Notes under the pieces: generated by a model | What the model was told of the DNA's origin: nothing | The model's database searches: none | The model's input: the letters and a program-made list of their open reading frames with translations, nothing else | Translations under genes and position numbers: made by a program | Origin: Asticcacaulis excentricus CB 48 | Lineage (GTDB): Bacteria > Pseudomonadota > Alphaproteobacteria > Caulobacterales > Caulobacteraceae | Direction: 5' to 3' | NCBI RefSeq assembly: GCF_000175215.2 | Contig: NC_014817.1 | Coordinates: forward strand, 648,501-712,500 | Length of the DNA: 64,000 bases | In this document: piece after piece, positions 56,443 through 64,000 of the stretch | How the letters are laid out: the number at the start of each line of letters is the position of its first letter | Numbering within the stretch: position 1 is the stretch's first letter

Positions 56443-58224
56443 TTAGCTCACCTTGATCGGCAGTTGCGTCCGGATATGCAGTTCCTTCAACTGCTTCTCC
56501 GTCACCTCCGACGGCGCGCTCATCATCACGTCCTGCCCCTGCTGGTTCAGCGGGAAAGCGATGACTTCGCGGATCGCCGTCTGACCGGCCAGCAGCATCA
56601 CAATGCGGTCGATACCGGGGGCCAGACCGCCGTGCGGCGGCGCGCCGTATTTGAAGGCGTTGAGCATCCCGCCGAACTGGCTTTCGACCACATCGGCCCC
56701 ATAGCCCGCGATCTCAAAGGCCTTGAGCATGATCTCCTGCTTGTGGTTCCGGATCGCACCGGAGCACAGCTCATAGCCGTTGCAGACGATGTCGTACTGA
56801 TAGGCCAGAATGTCGAGCGGGTCCTTGGTGAGGAGCGCCTCCATCTCGCCTTGCGGCATTGAGAACGGGTTGTGCGAGAAATCGACCTTCTTCTCGTCCT
56901 CATTGTACTCGAACATCGGGAAATCGACGATCCAGCAGAAGCGGAACTGATCCTCGTCCACCAGATTGAGATCTGTGCCGACCTTGGTGCGCGCCAGCCC
57001 CGCGAACTTATAGAAGATCTTGGGGTCGCCGGCCACGAAGAAGGCGGCGTCGCCCTGCCCCAGACCCAGCGCCGTCATGAGCGCCGTGGTGGCCTCATTG
57101 CCGAGGTTCTTGGCGATGGGGCCGCCCCACGCGCCCTGATCCTCAGACCAGAAGATGTAGCCGAGGCCTGGCTGGCCTTCGCCCTGCGCCCACGAATTCA
57201 TGCGGTCGCAGAAGGCGCGCGAGCCGCCCTTAGGGGCGGGAATGGCCCACACGGCATTGGCGCTGTTTTCAAGGATACGCGCAAACAGGCCAAATCCGCC
57301 GCCGCGGAAATGCTCGGACACGTCCTGCATTTCAATCGGGTTGCGCAGGTCCGGCTTATCCGAGCCGTACTTGGCGATGGACTCTTTGTAGGGGATACGC
57401 TGGAACGGATAGCTGGAGACACGCTTGCCTTCGCCGAACTCGGTAAACAGGCCGTGCATCACCGGCTCGATGGCCGCAAACACGTCTTCCTGCGTCACAA
57501 AGCTCATTTCGATATCGAGCTGATAGAATTCCAGGCTACGGTCGGCGCGCAGGTCTTCGTCACGGAAGCACGGCGCGATCTGGAAATAGCGGTCGAAACC
57601 CGACACCATCAGCAACTGCTTGAACTGCTGCGGCGCTTGCGGCAGGGCGTAGAACTTGCCCGCATGCAGACGCGACGGCACCAGGAAATCGCGCGCCCCT
57701 TCGGGCGACGAGGCGGTCAGGATGGGGGTCTGGTATTCCAGAAAGCCCTGTGCGACCATACGGTTACGGATCGACTGAATGACGCGCGAACGCAGCACGA
57801 TGTTCTTGTGCAGGGTTTCGCGGCGCAGATCGAGGAAGCGGTTCTTCAGGCGGATTTCTTCGGGATATTCCGGCTCACCGAACACCGGCAGCGGCAGTTC
57901 GGCGGCTTCGGACAGCACTTCGATATCCGACACCACGACTTCGATCGCACCGGTCGGCAGGTTGGGATTGACGGTCGCTTCATCGCGCGCCACCACCTTG
58001 CCATCGACGCGAATAACGCTTTCAGAGCGCAACCGTTCGACCTTGGCAAAGCCCGCGCTGTCCGGATTGAACACCAGTTGCGTCAGGCCGTAATGGTCGC
58101 GCAGGTCGATGAACAGCAGGCCGCCGTGGTCGCGCTTGCGGTGAATCCAGCCCGACACGCGCACCTCGGCGCCGGCGTCGGTGGCGCGCAGCGCGCCGCA
58201 GGTATGGGTACGGTAACTATGCAT
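56443..58224 (-). CDS. aspS: Aspartyl-tRNA synthetase
   Basis: A bacterial-type class II AspRS (593 aa). The N-terminal OB domain (VSGWIHRKRDHGGLLFIDLR) binds the anticodon. Motif 2 is FQIAPCFRDEDLRADRSLEF, and motif 3 is GLAPGIDRIVMLLAG. A large GAD insertion domain lies between. The length is as usual. The start at 58224 (MHSYRTHTCG) is preferred over an upstream in-frame TTG (58248). Alphaproteobacteria often lack AsnRS, in which case AspRS is non-discriminating and also makes Asp-tRNA-Asn for the GatCAB pathway; this cannot be judged here. Confidence 0.97.
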   Translation of the reverse strand: MHSYRTHTCGALRATDAGAEVRVSGWIHRKRDHGGLLFIDLRDHYGLTQLVFNPDSAGFAKVERLRSESVIRVDGKVVARDEATVNPNLPTGAIEVVVSDIEVLSEAAELPLPVFGEPEYPEEIRLKNRFLDLRRETLHKNIVLRSRVIQSIRNRMVAQGFLEYQTPILTASSPEGARDFLVPSRLHAGKFYALPQAPQQFKQLLMVSGFDRYFQIAPCFRDEDLRADRSLEFYQLDIEMSFVTQEDVFAAIEPVMHGLFTEFGEGKRVSSYPFQRIPYKESIAKYGSDKPDLRNPIEMQDVSEHFRGGGFGLFARILENSANAVWAIPAPKGGSRAFCDRMNSWAQGEGQPGLGYIFWSEDQGAWGGPIAKNLGNEATTALMTALGLGQGDAAFFVAGDPKIFYKFAGLARTKVGTDLNLVDEDQFRFCWIVDFPMFEYNEDEKKVDFSHNPFSMPQGEMEALLTKDPLDILAYQYDIVCNGYELCSGAIRNHKQEIMLKAFEIAGYGADVVESQFGGMLNAFKYGAPPHGGLAPGIDRIVMLLAGQTAIREVIAFPLNQQGQDVMMSAPSEVTEKQLKELHIRTQLPIKVS

Positions 58225-58479
58225 TGTGAGTCTCTGAATCCGGCTCAAAAAACGGTTGGGGGCTAGGGCACATGACAGGGGCTGATTGTCAAGACTTGTG
58301 TCCGGACTCCCGGCAAAAAGCCGCCATAGGATTTAGTTTTTGTTTGCAAGTGAGGCGCTTTTTTGGGTTTAACCATATGCGGAACGGTCCCTTTTCCCCA
58401 GAACGGCCCACCGAACTAACCCCATCGGATGCGGCGTCCACGGATTGCCTTCTGCGTCCCATCTTCCTAAGTTAAGTGC

Positions 58480-59145
58480 ATGGCGCATCAGTACCCGCTC
58501 GACCTGTCCCTGCCCGCCCCCTATGCGGCGGCGAACTTTGTCGTCTCCGACGCCAATCGCGCCCTGTTTGACCTTTTGAGGCAGCCCGCCGACTGGCTGA
58601 ACCCGCATCTGGTGCTGACCGGCCCGGCCGGCTCCGGCAAGACCCATGCGAGCCATGTGTTCGCCGAAACGCACGGCGCGCACTGGCTGAACCCCGGCGC
58701 GCCCGTGCCGGACACCGCCACCTTGTTCGTGGTCGATGAGGCCGACACCTTCGATCAGGAGGTCCTTTTCCACCTCTATAACCGCACGGCGTCGGATGGC
58801 CGCCTGCTGCTGCTGTCGCGGCAGCACCCGGCGCAATGGCGCATCCGTGTGCCCGATTTCGAGTCGCGGCTGAAAGCCATGCGCGTCATCGATATGCCGG
58901 AACCGGACGATAGCTTGCTGAAAAGCGTGTTGAAAAAGCTGTTTGAGGCCCGCGTCATCACGCCGTCTGACGACGTGCTGGAATATCTCAGCCGCCGCAT
59001 GGAGCGCTCGGTGGCGCACGCCCAAAAAATTGTCACAGGTCTTGAGGCATATGCCAATGGCCGCGCCTTTACCCGGTCGCTGGCGCGTCAATTTATCGAG
59101 ACGAGTGAAAATATGACTTGGTTCGATGATTGGGATGAGATTTAG
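58480..59145 (+). CDS. hdaA: DnaA-related regulator HdaA
   Basis: A 221-residue AAA+ protein related to DnaA domain III (Hda family). QYPLDLSLP at the N-terminus fits the clamp-binding motif by which Hda binds the DNA polymerase sliding clamp. Walker A is GPAGSGKTHASHVF, Walker B LFVVDEADTF, and VPDFESRLKA carries the arginine-finger region. Hda with the clamp stimulates ATP hydrolysis by DnaA and prevents over-initiation of replication; HdaA does this in Caulobacter. It lies directly before ppk, as in Caulobacter. Confidence 0.92.
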   Translation: MAHQYPLDLSLPAPYAAANFVVSDANRALFDLLRQPADWLNPHLVLTGPAGSGKTHASHVFAETHGAHWLNPGAPVPDTATLFVVDEADTFDQEVLFHLYNRTASDGRLLLLSRQHPAQWRIRVPDFESRLKAMRVIDMPEPDDSLLKSVLKKLFEARVITPSDDVLEYLSRRMERSVAHAQKIVTGLEAYANGRAFTRSLARQFIETSENMTWFDDWDEI

Positions 59146-59182
59146 TCAGGAACATATAAGAAAATAAGGATTCTGAACCGCT

Positions 59183-61411
59183 ATGCCCGCGTCCGAAACT
59201 GTCAATGACATTATCCGCCCGACCGAGTCGGTGGCGGCTGAGCCTCAGCCAGAGTCTCAAATTGACCTGACCTCGGACGAAGCGCTAGGCGATGCGCTCT
59301 ATATCAACCGCGAACTGTCGTGGCTGGCCTTCAACAAGCGGGTGATCGAAGAGGCCGAAAACCCCCGCCATCCGCTGCTGGAGCGCCTGCGATTCCTGTC
59401 GATTTCGGCCAACAATCTCGATGAATTCTACATGGTGCGCGTCGCCGGGCTTCAGGGTCAGGTGCGCGAAGGCGTGCGCATCCTGTCCGAAGACGGCCAC
59501 ACGCCGGCCGAACAGCTTGAGGCGGTCAACAAGGTCGCTCAGGCCCTGATGAACAAGCAGCAGACCATCTGGTCGAAGCTGAAGGCCGAGTTATCGGCCA
59601 ATGGCCTGATCCTTCTGGACCACAAGGAGGTCACCAAGACGGACGCGGCCTGGCTGGAAAAGCGCTTTCATGAGCAGCTTTTCCCCGTACTGACGCCGCT
59701 GGCCATCGACCCGGCCCACCCCTTCCCCTTCATCCCCAATCTAGGCTTCTGTATCGCGCTGAAGCTGCAACGCCGCGCCGATGCCAAGACGCTCTACGCC
59801 CTTGTGCCCATTCCTACGGGGGTGCGCCGCTTCTGGGAGATCGGCGGCAATTCGCGCGGTCAGAACACGCGGCGAAAATTCGTCACGCTGGAGGGCATGG
59901 TGGTCATGTTCGCGCAGCAAATCTTCCCCGGCTTTGACATTCTGGGGAAGGGCGTCTTCCGCATCATCCGCGACTCGGACATCGAAATCGAGGAAGAGGC
60001 CGAAGACCTTGTGCGCGAATTTGAGGCCCTGCTGAAGCAGCGGCGTCTGGGTTCGGTGGTGCGTGTCAAGTTCGGCGCCTCCATGCCCGAAGATCTGCGC
60101 GAATTCATCATCGAGCAGTTGCACGCCCAGCCGCAGGACGTGACTATTGTCGATGGCATTCTCGGCATGTCCGAGCTGTCGCAGCTTATCCCACCTGACC
60201 GTAACGACCTGAAATTCAAGCCCTATACGCCGCGCTTCCCCGAACGTATCCGCGACAATGCCGGGGACATCTTCTCGGCCATCCGCGAAAAGGACATTCT
60301 GGTCCACCACCCGTTCGAGAGCTTTGACGCCGTGGTGCAGTTCCTGCGGCAGGCAGCGCGCGACCCGAACGTCATCGCTATCAAGCAGACACTTTACCGC
60401 ACCTCCAAAGACTCGCCCATCGTCGCCGCCCTCATTGAGGCCGCCGAGCAGGGCAAAAACGTCACGGCCCTGGTCGAAATCAAGGCGCGCTTTGACGAAG
60501 AGGCCAATCTGCGTTGGGCCCGGGCTATGGAACGGGCGGGCGTACACGTCGTCTATGGCTTTGTGGAGTACAAGACCCACGCCAAGCTGAGCGTCGTGGC
60601 GCGCCGCGAAGGTGAGGCCTTACGCACCTATTGCCACTTTGGCACCGGCAACTATCACCCGGTGACGGCCAAGGTCTATACGGACCTGAGCCTGTTCACC
60701 GCCGATCCGGCTCTGGGGCGCGACGCCATGCGCGTCTTCAACTTCATCACCGGCTATGCCCGCCCGGACGTGATGGAAAAGCTCTACTTCTCGCCCGTGA
60801 CGCTGAAACAGGGGCTGATATATCTGATCGAGCAGGAAATCGCCAATGCCCGCGCCGGCAAGCCCGCGCAAATCTGGGCCAAGATGAACTCACTGGTCGA
60901 TCCGGTGATCATCCGCAAGCTCTATCAGGCCTCGCAGGCCGGAGTGCAGATCGACCTCGTTATCCGCGGCATCTGCTGCCTGCGTCCGGGCGTGGCGGGC
61001 TATTCCGAAAATATCCGCGTCAAGTCGATCGTCGGCCGCTTCCTGGAGCACACGCGCATCGTCTGTTTCGCCAATGGCCACGCTCTGCCGTCAGATCAGG
61101 CGCGTGTCTTCATTTCGTCCGCCGACTGGATGAGCCGCAATCTGGACCGCCGCGTCGAAACCCTGATCCCCGTCGATAACCCGACCGTGCACCGTCAGGT
61201 GCTGGATCAGATCATGGTCGCCAACCTCAATGACGAGGCGCAATCGTGGAACCTGTCGTCAGATGGCACCTACACGCGCTTTGACACGACCGGCCTCGAT
61301 GCACCCTTCTCGACCCACGAATACTTCATGACAAACCCGTCGCTGTCCGGTAGAGGTCGCGGCGTCAAGGATCTCCCCCAAGCGTTTGATCATGTCGGTG
61401 CCCGAAAGTAG
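59183..61411 (+). CDS. ppk: Polyphosphate kinase 1
   Basis: PPK1 (742 aa) reversibly makes polyphosphate from ATP. The N-terminal domain has YINRELSWLAFNKRVIEEAE and LSISANNLDEFYMVRVAGL, the head domain VLTPLAIDPAHPFPFIPNLG. The two phospholipase-D-like C-terminal domains have AIKQTLYRTSKDSPIVAALI, VEYKTHAKLSVVARREG with the histidine that becomes phosphorylated, and CLRPGVAGYSENIRVKSIVG. It follows hdaA by 37 bases and overlaps ppx by 20 bases. The first 35 residues are polar and probably disordered. Confidence 0.97.
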   Translation: MPASETVNDIIRPTESVAAEPQPESQIDLTSDEALGDALYINRELSWLAFNKRVIEEAENPRHPLLERLRFLSISANNLDEFYMVRVAGLQGQVREGVRILSEDGHTPAEQLEAVNKVAQALMNKQQTIWSKLKAELSANGLILLDHKEVTKTDAAWLEKRFHEQLFPVLTPLAIDPAHPFPFIPNLGFCIALKLQRRADAKTLYALVPIPTGVRRFWEIGGNSRGQNTRRKFVTLEGMVVMFAQQIFPGFDILGKGVFRIIRDSDIEIEEEAEDLVREFEALLKQRRLGSVVRVKFGASMPEDLREFIIEQLHAQPQDVTIVDGILGMSELSQLIPPDRNDLKFKPYTPRFPERIRDNAGDIFSAIREKDILVHHPFESFDAVVQFLRQAARDPNVIAIKQTLYRTSKDSPIVAALIEAAEQGKNVTALVEIKARFDEEANLRWARAMERAGVHVVYGFVEYKTHAKLSVVARREGEALRTYCHFGTGNYHPVTAKVYTDLSLFTADPALGRDAMRVFNFITGYARPDVMEKLYFSPVTLKQGLIYLIEQEIANARAGKPAQIWAKMNSLVDPVIIRKLYQASQAGVQIDLVIRGICCLRPGVAGYSENIRVKSIVGRFLEHTRIVCFANGHALPSDQARVFISSADWMSRNLDRRVETLIPVDNPTVHRQVLDQIMVANLNDEAQSWNLSSDGTYTRFDTTGLDAPFSTHEYFMTNPSLSGRGRGVKDLPQAFDHVGARK

Positions 61412-62918
61412 CTTTGCCCCCCTTCCCATCGCGACGGCCCTGCTCGCCGCCTACTACACGGCCGTCATCGACATCGGGTCGAACTCGGTGCGTCTGGTTA
61501 TCTATCGCATCGAAGGGCGCTCGATCTGGCCGGTGCATAACGAAAAGGTGCTGGCCGGGCTGGGGCGCGAACTGATGCGCAGCGGTCGCCTGAGCCCATC
61601 GGGTTGCCGCGACACGCTGATTGCGCTGAAACGCTTTCGCTTTATCGTCGATTCCTATCCCCTGTCTCAGGTGCACACCGTCGCCACCGCCGCCATCCGC
61701 GAGGCCGCGGACGGCCCGGGCATGGTGCAAAGCATCGAGGCCGAAACCGGCTTTAAGGTCCGCGTCCTCAGCGGGGCCGAAGAAGCCTATTATTCGGCGC
61801 TGGGCGTGCTGTGCGGCCATGACGATGCGGTTGGCGTGGTCGGAGACCTCGGTGGATCGAGCCTTGAACTGATTGATCTGCAAGGTGAAAACGCCTTTAA
61901 AGGCATCACCCTGCCTCTGGGGCCATTCGCTCTGGGGGCTCCGGCGGCGGTCGATATCGACAAGACTCTGACGCGCATCCGTGAGGTTCTGACGCCGCAC
62001 AAAGATCGCTTTCAGTTTGCAACTTTTCATGCGGTCGGTGGTGCGTGGCGCAACCTCGCCATCATCTGGATGCAGAAGGCCAACTATCCGCTTCAGATCG
62101 TTCAGCAGTTCGAGCTGCCCGCGCGCGAAGCCCTCAATATCTGCCGCCTGATCGCCACGCAGTCGCCCGCCTCGCTGGAGCGCATCCGAGGCGTCACCAA
62201 GCGACGCATGGAGCATCTGGCCTATGCGGCTCTGGTGCTTCAGGCCCTGATCGAAACCTTTGGCTTCGACACCATCAACTTCTCGGCCAACGGTCTGCGC
62301 GAAGGCGTTCTGTTCGAGCAACTGCCGAAGGACGTGCAAAAGCGTGACCCGCTGATCGAAGGCTGCGCTGCCCTGGGCGCGCGTCAGGGCATCAGCAACG
62401 ATATGGGGCCGGCTCTGGCCCAGTGGGTGTGCGATTTCTATGATACGGCCTCCGGCATTGACATACCGGATGTGCGCCTGATCCGCGCGGCGGCCAAGCT
62501 GGCCGATATGGGAGCGCTTCTGCACCCCGACCACCGCGCCGACCTCGTCTGTGATCAGGTGCTGCGTGCGCCTATTCCGGGGCAGAATCACGCCGAGCGC
62601 GTCTTTCTGGCCTGTACCCTGTTCACCCGTTATTCGGGAGACGCCTACACCAAGGAGCCGGTGCTGATCAGCCGCATTCTGGGCGATGACGGGCTTGAGC
62701 GCGCCACGCGGCTGGGTCTGGCCCTGCGGTTGGGCTGCGATCTGTCGGCCAAGTCGGGCGCCCTGCTCAGCCACGCCCACCTGACGCAACAGGGCCGTGA
62801 TCTGGTGCTGGAGGCCAAGAGCGGCTGGGAAGACCTGCTTTTGGGCGAGCAGACCAAAAAGCGCGCCAAGGCACTGGCCAATGCGCTGAAACTCAACCTG
62901 AAAATGGGAAGTTATTAG
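61392..62918 (+). CDS. ppx: Exopolyphosphatase (Ppx/GppA family)
   Basis: A 508-residue phosphatase that removes terminal phosphate from polyphosphate and in some members hydrolyses pppGpp. The actin-like fold shows AVIDIGSNSVRLVIYRIEG (phosphate-1), VATAAIREAADG, LSGAEEAYYSALGVL and VVGDLGGSSLELIDL (phosphate-2). A helical, HD-like C-terminal region follows (LIRAAAKLADMGALLHPDHR). The start at ATG 61392 overlaps ppk by 20 bases, so the two are coupled. Together they set polyphosphate levels. Confidence 0.95.
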   Translation: MSVPESSFAPLPIATALLAAYYTAVIDIGSNSVRLVIYRIEGRSIWPVHNEKVLAGLGRELMRSGRLSPSGCRDTLIALKRFRFIVDSYPLSQVHTVATAAIREAADGPGMVQSIEAETGFKVRVLSGAEEAYYSALGVLCGHDDAVGVVGDLGGSSLELIDLQGENAFKGITLPLGPFALGAPAAVDIDKTLTRIREVLTPHKDRFQFATFHAVGGAWRNLAIIWMQKANYPLQIVQQFELPAREALNICRLIATQSPASLERIRGVTKRRMEHLAYAALVLQALIETFGFDTINFSANGLREGVLFEQLPKDVQKRDPLIEGCAALGARQGISNDMGPALAQWVCDFYDTASGIDIPDVRLIRAAAKLADMGALLHPDHRADLVCDQVLRAPIPGQNHAERVFLACTLFTRYSGDAYTKEPVLISRILGDDGLERATRLGLALRLGCDLSAKSGALLSHAHLTQQGRDLVLEAKSGWEDLLLGEQTKKRAKALANALKLNLKMGSY

Positions 62919-62922
62919 GCCT

Positions 62923-62962
62923 CACAACAAAGTTGCCCAACAAGCTGGGCAACTTTGTTGTG
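62923..62962 (+). terminator. 17-bp hairpin after ppx
   Basis: CACAACAAAGTTGCCCA (62923-62939) pairs perfectly with 62946-62962 across ACAAGC. It starts five bases after the ppx stop codon. A short T-rich stretch (TCTTTTCTCC) follows about 15 bases later, so termination is likely but the T run is displaced. Confidence 0.6.
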
Positions 62963-63071
62963 CGAGGTTAGTGGTCTTTTCTCCTCCCTGTTGGGCAGCA
63001 ATGGGACCGGGCCGCCGGTGCGGGTGGGTTTTGGGCACGGAGCGACAAAAACCGGAGGGGGGTGACACGGA

Positions 63072-63103
63072 AAAAGGCCAGAGGCGCAAGCCTCTGGCCT
63101 TTT
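63072..63103. terminator. Bidirectional terminator before the S46 peptidase end
   Basis: AAAAGGCCAGAGGC (63072-63085) pairs with GCCTCTGGCCTTTT (63090-63103) across GCAA. A and T runs on the two sides allow use on both strands. Confidence 0.85.
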
Positions 63104-63149
63104 GCAATTTCGATATTCAGTGCACGGAACAACGGAAGAGTCATGCCCA

Positions 63150-63202
63150 CTCCGCCTCGCAAGCTCGGCACCTCCCCCGTACGCTTTGCTACAGGGGAGG
63201 AG
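63150..63202. repeat. Third copy of the GC-rich intergenic repeat
   Basis: CACCTCCCCCGTACGCTTTG followed by CTACAGGGGAGGAGC forms a hairpin with CCTCCCC/GGGGAGG arms and ends seven bases from the S46 peptidase stop codon. The arms and loop resemble those at 54420-54445 and 26352-26378. Confidence 0.6.
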
Positions 63203-63208
63203 CAAACC

Positions 63209-64000
63209 CTACTTACCGGTCAGTTCCTTCACCAGCGCCTTCTGGTCATAGACCTTGTCCAGCGCCTCAAGGATGGCGGTTGAGGCCACGGTGACGGTGC
63301 GACTGATCGCGCCGTCGTAATAATAGGCCCCACCTAAGCTATGGATATTGCCGTCAAAGGCCGCGCCCACGACTTCCGCCTTGGCATTGATCACCGGTGA
63401 GCCGGAATTGCCACCAATGATGTCGTTGGTCGAGGAGAAGTTATAGACGATCTTCGGGTCGATCTTGCCCTTGGCAGCGGCAAACTTCGGCGACAGCTCA
63501 TAGGGGTCATTGCCGGTCGCACGGTCATAGAGGCCGGCAAACTGTGTAAAGGCCGGCACGGTCTGACCGCGATAGGTCCAGCCCGTCACCTTGCCGTAGG
63601 ACAGGCGAAGCGAAAAGGTCGCGTCCGGATAGGTCGAATTGCCATAGGCCTTAAAGCGGATCTTAGCGACCTTTTCGGCTGCGATGCGCGTCGGGCCCGA
63701 AACCTTGGCCTCGTATTCCTTGCGCAGCGCCAGCGCCTGATCATCAATTCGCAGCGCATACTGGATCATCGGGTCGTCAGAGGCCTGAATGGCCGCCAGA
63801 CCGCCGTCCCACAGGGCCTTGCGGACCGCCGGATCACCCAGCTTCGTGCCTTCGATCAGGCGCTTCGACAGGCCTTCGGGCGATTCCTTACCCAGCATCA
63901 GCTTGGTGATGGCGTTGTCCGTCGTCAGGTATTCGCGGGCCTTGAGCAGGCGGAATTCGAGGAAGATGCGCTCATGCGCCGGGATGATGTTCGACTTGTC
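63209..64000 (-). CDS. S46-family dipeptidyl peptidase, C-terminal part
   Basis: The last 263 residues of a peptidase S46 (DPP7/DPP11-like); the 5' end lies beyond the window. NDIIGGNSGSPVINAKAEVV contains the catalytic serine in GGNSGSP, the family signature. Upstream are AHERIFLEFRLLKAREYLTT and LSYGKVTGWTYRGQTVPAFT. S46 enzymes are exported and release dipeptides from the N-terminus of oligopeptides, typically in organisms that feed on protein. The catalytic histidine and aspartate would be in the missing N-terminal half. Confidence 0.92.
   Translation of the reverse strand, partial: DKSNIIPAHERIFLEFRLLKAREYLTTDNAITKLMLGKESPEGLSKRLIEGTKLGDPAVRKALWDGGLAAIQASDDPMIQYALRIDDQALALRKEYEAKVSGPTRIAAEKVAKIRFKAYGNSTYPDATFSLRLSYGKVTGWTYRGQTVPAFTQFAGLYDRATGNDPYELSPKFAAAKGKIDPKIVYNFSSTNDIIGGNSGSPVINAKAEVVGAAFDGNIHSLGGAYYYDGAISRTVTVASTAILEALDKVYDQKALVKELTGK

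Larger units (their letters stand above)
62919..63208. other. Intergenic region between ppx and the S46 peptidase
   Basis: This 290-base gap between convergent genes holds three hairpin elements and no gene: a 17-bp hairpin right after ppx (62923-62962), a bidirectional terminator (63072-63103) and a CCTCCCCC...GGGGAGG element (about 63150-63200) related to the repeats at 26312 and 54305. A stretch around 63000-63060 is GC-rich without clear structure. Confidence 0.6.

Overview
The window looks like a chromosomal segment of an alphaproteobacterium of the order Caulobacterales, most likely an Asticcacaulis-like genus. The evidence is a moderately high GC content, an NDUFA12-type complex I accessory gene, an RNase E ending in the Gly-Trp-Trp motif known to dock PNPase in Caulobacter, and gene neighbourhoods I know from Caulobacter: rpoZ with spoT, dapA-smpB facing a lytic transglycosylase, aroQ-accB-accC, hdaA-ppk-ppx, and amidase-PBP1A-prfB next to rne. 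I saw no phage, insertion sequence, CRISPR array, tRNA or rRNA. Most of the window is housekeeping.

Layout. 1-5 kb: partial RSH (p)ppGpp synthetase/hydrolase with a long proline-rich N-terminus, rpoZ, an EamA exporter, folK facing a NYN-domain protein, and the dapA-smpB pair. 5-13 kb: a soluble lytic transglycosylase, a three-gene FecCD-type metal-chelate importer with ATGA overlaps, a family 2 glycosyltransferase broken by one extra base, and two RNA methyltransferases. 13-22 kb: two tiny lipoproteins, GST, HrpB helicase, an amino-acid permease, an MBL hydrolase, an SCP2 protein, a BaiN/HI0933-like flavoprotein and an unknown membrane protein. 22-31 kb: rpoB-rpoC, with a GC-rich dispersed repeat in the spacer between them. 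31-41 kb: a parallel beta-helix secreted protein, a small nucleotidyltransferase-like protein, prfB with its programmed +1 frameshift, PBP1A, AmiC-type amidase, a long leader and rne. 41-50 kb: M48 protease with TPRs, a DsbA-like protein, thiG and thiS separated by a VapBC toxin-antitoxin pair and a secreted protein, aroQ-accB-accC, a cysteine-rich unknown, and aat. 50-64 kb: a DUF2155-like protein coupled to an NDUFA12 homologue, a 922-residue protein descended from class II ribonucleotide reductase, asd with a threonine-rich leader ORF, a pentapeptide-repeat protein, aspS, hdaA-ppk-ppx, and a partial S46 peptidase.

Functional threads. Several genes concern the cell wall (lytic transglycosylase, PBP1A, amidase, dapA and asd for diaminopimelate). 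Others concern transcription, translation and RNA decay (rpoB, rpoC, rpoZ, prfB, smpB, rne, NYN, two methyltransferases) and stress or starvation signalling (spoT, ppk, ppx, vapBC, hdaA).

The strongest candidate for something undescribed is the 922-residue RNR-derived protein at 51532-54300. It keeps the overall NrdJ plan and a well-conserved TSCPD region but has only three cysteines and no recognisable NPCSE catalytic motif or C-terminal CxxC tail, so it looks like a pseudoenzyme. Secondary points are the asd leader ORF with mutually exclusive hairpins, the ThiS C-terminus ending in GGGD, the frameshifted glycosyltransferase, a possible small RNA near 700-800, and a dispersed hairpin family.
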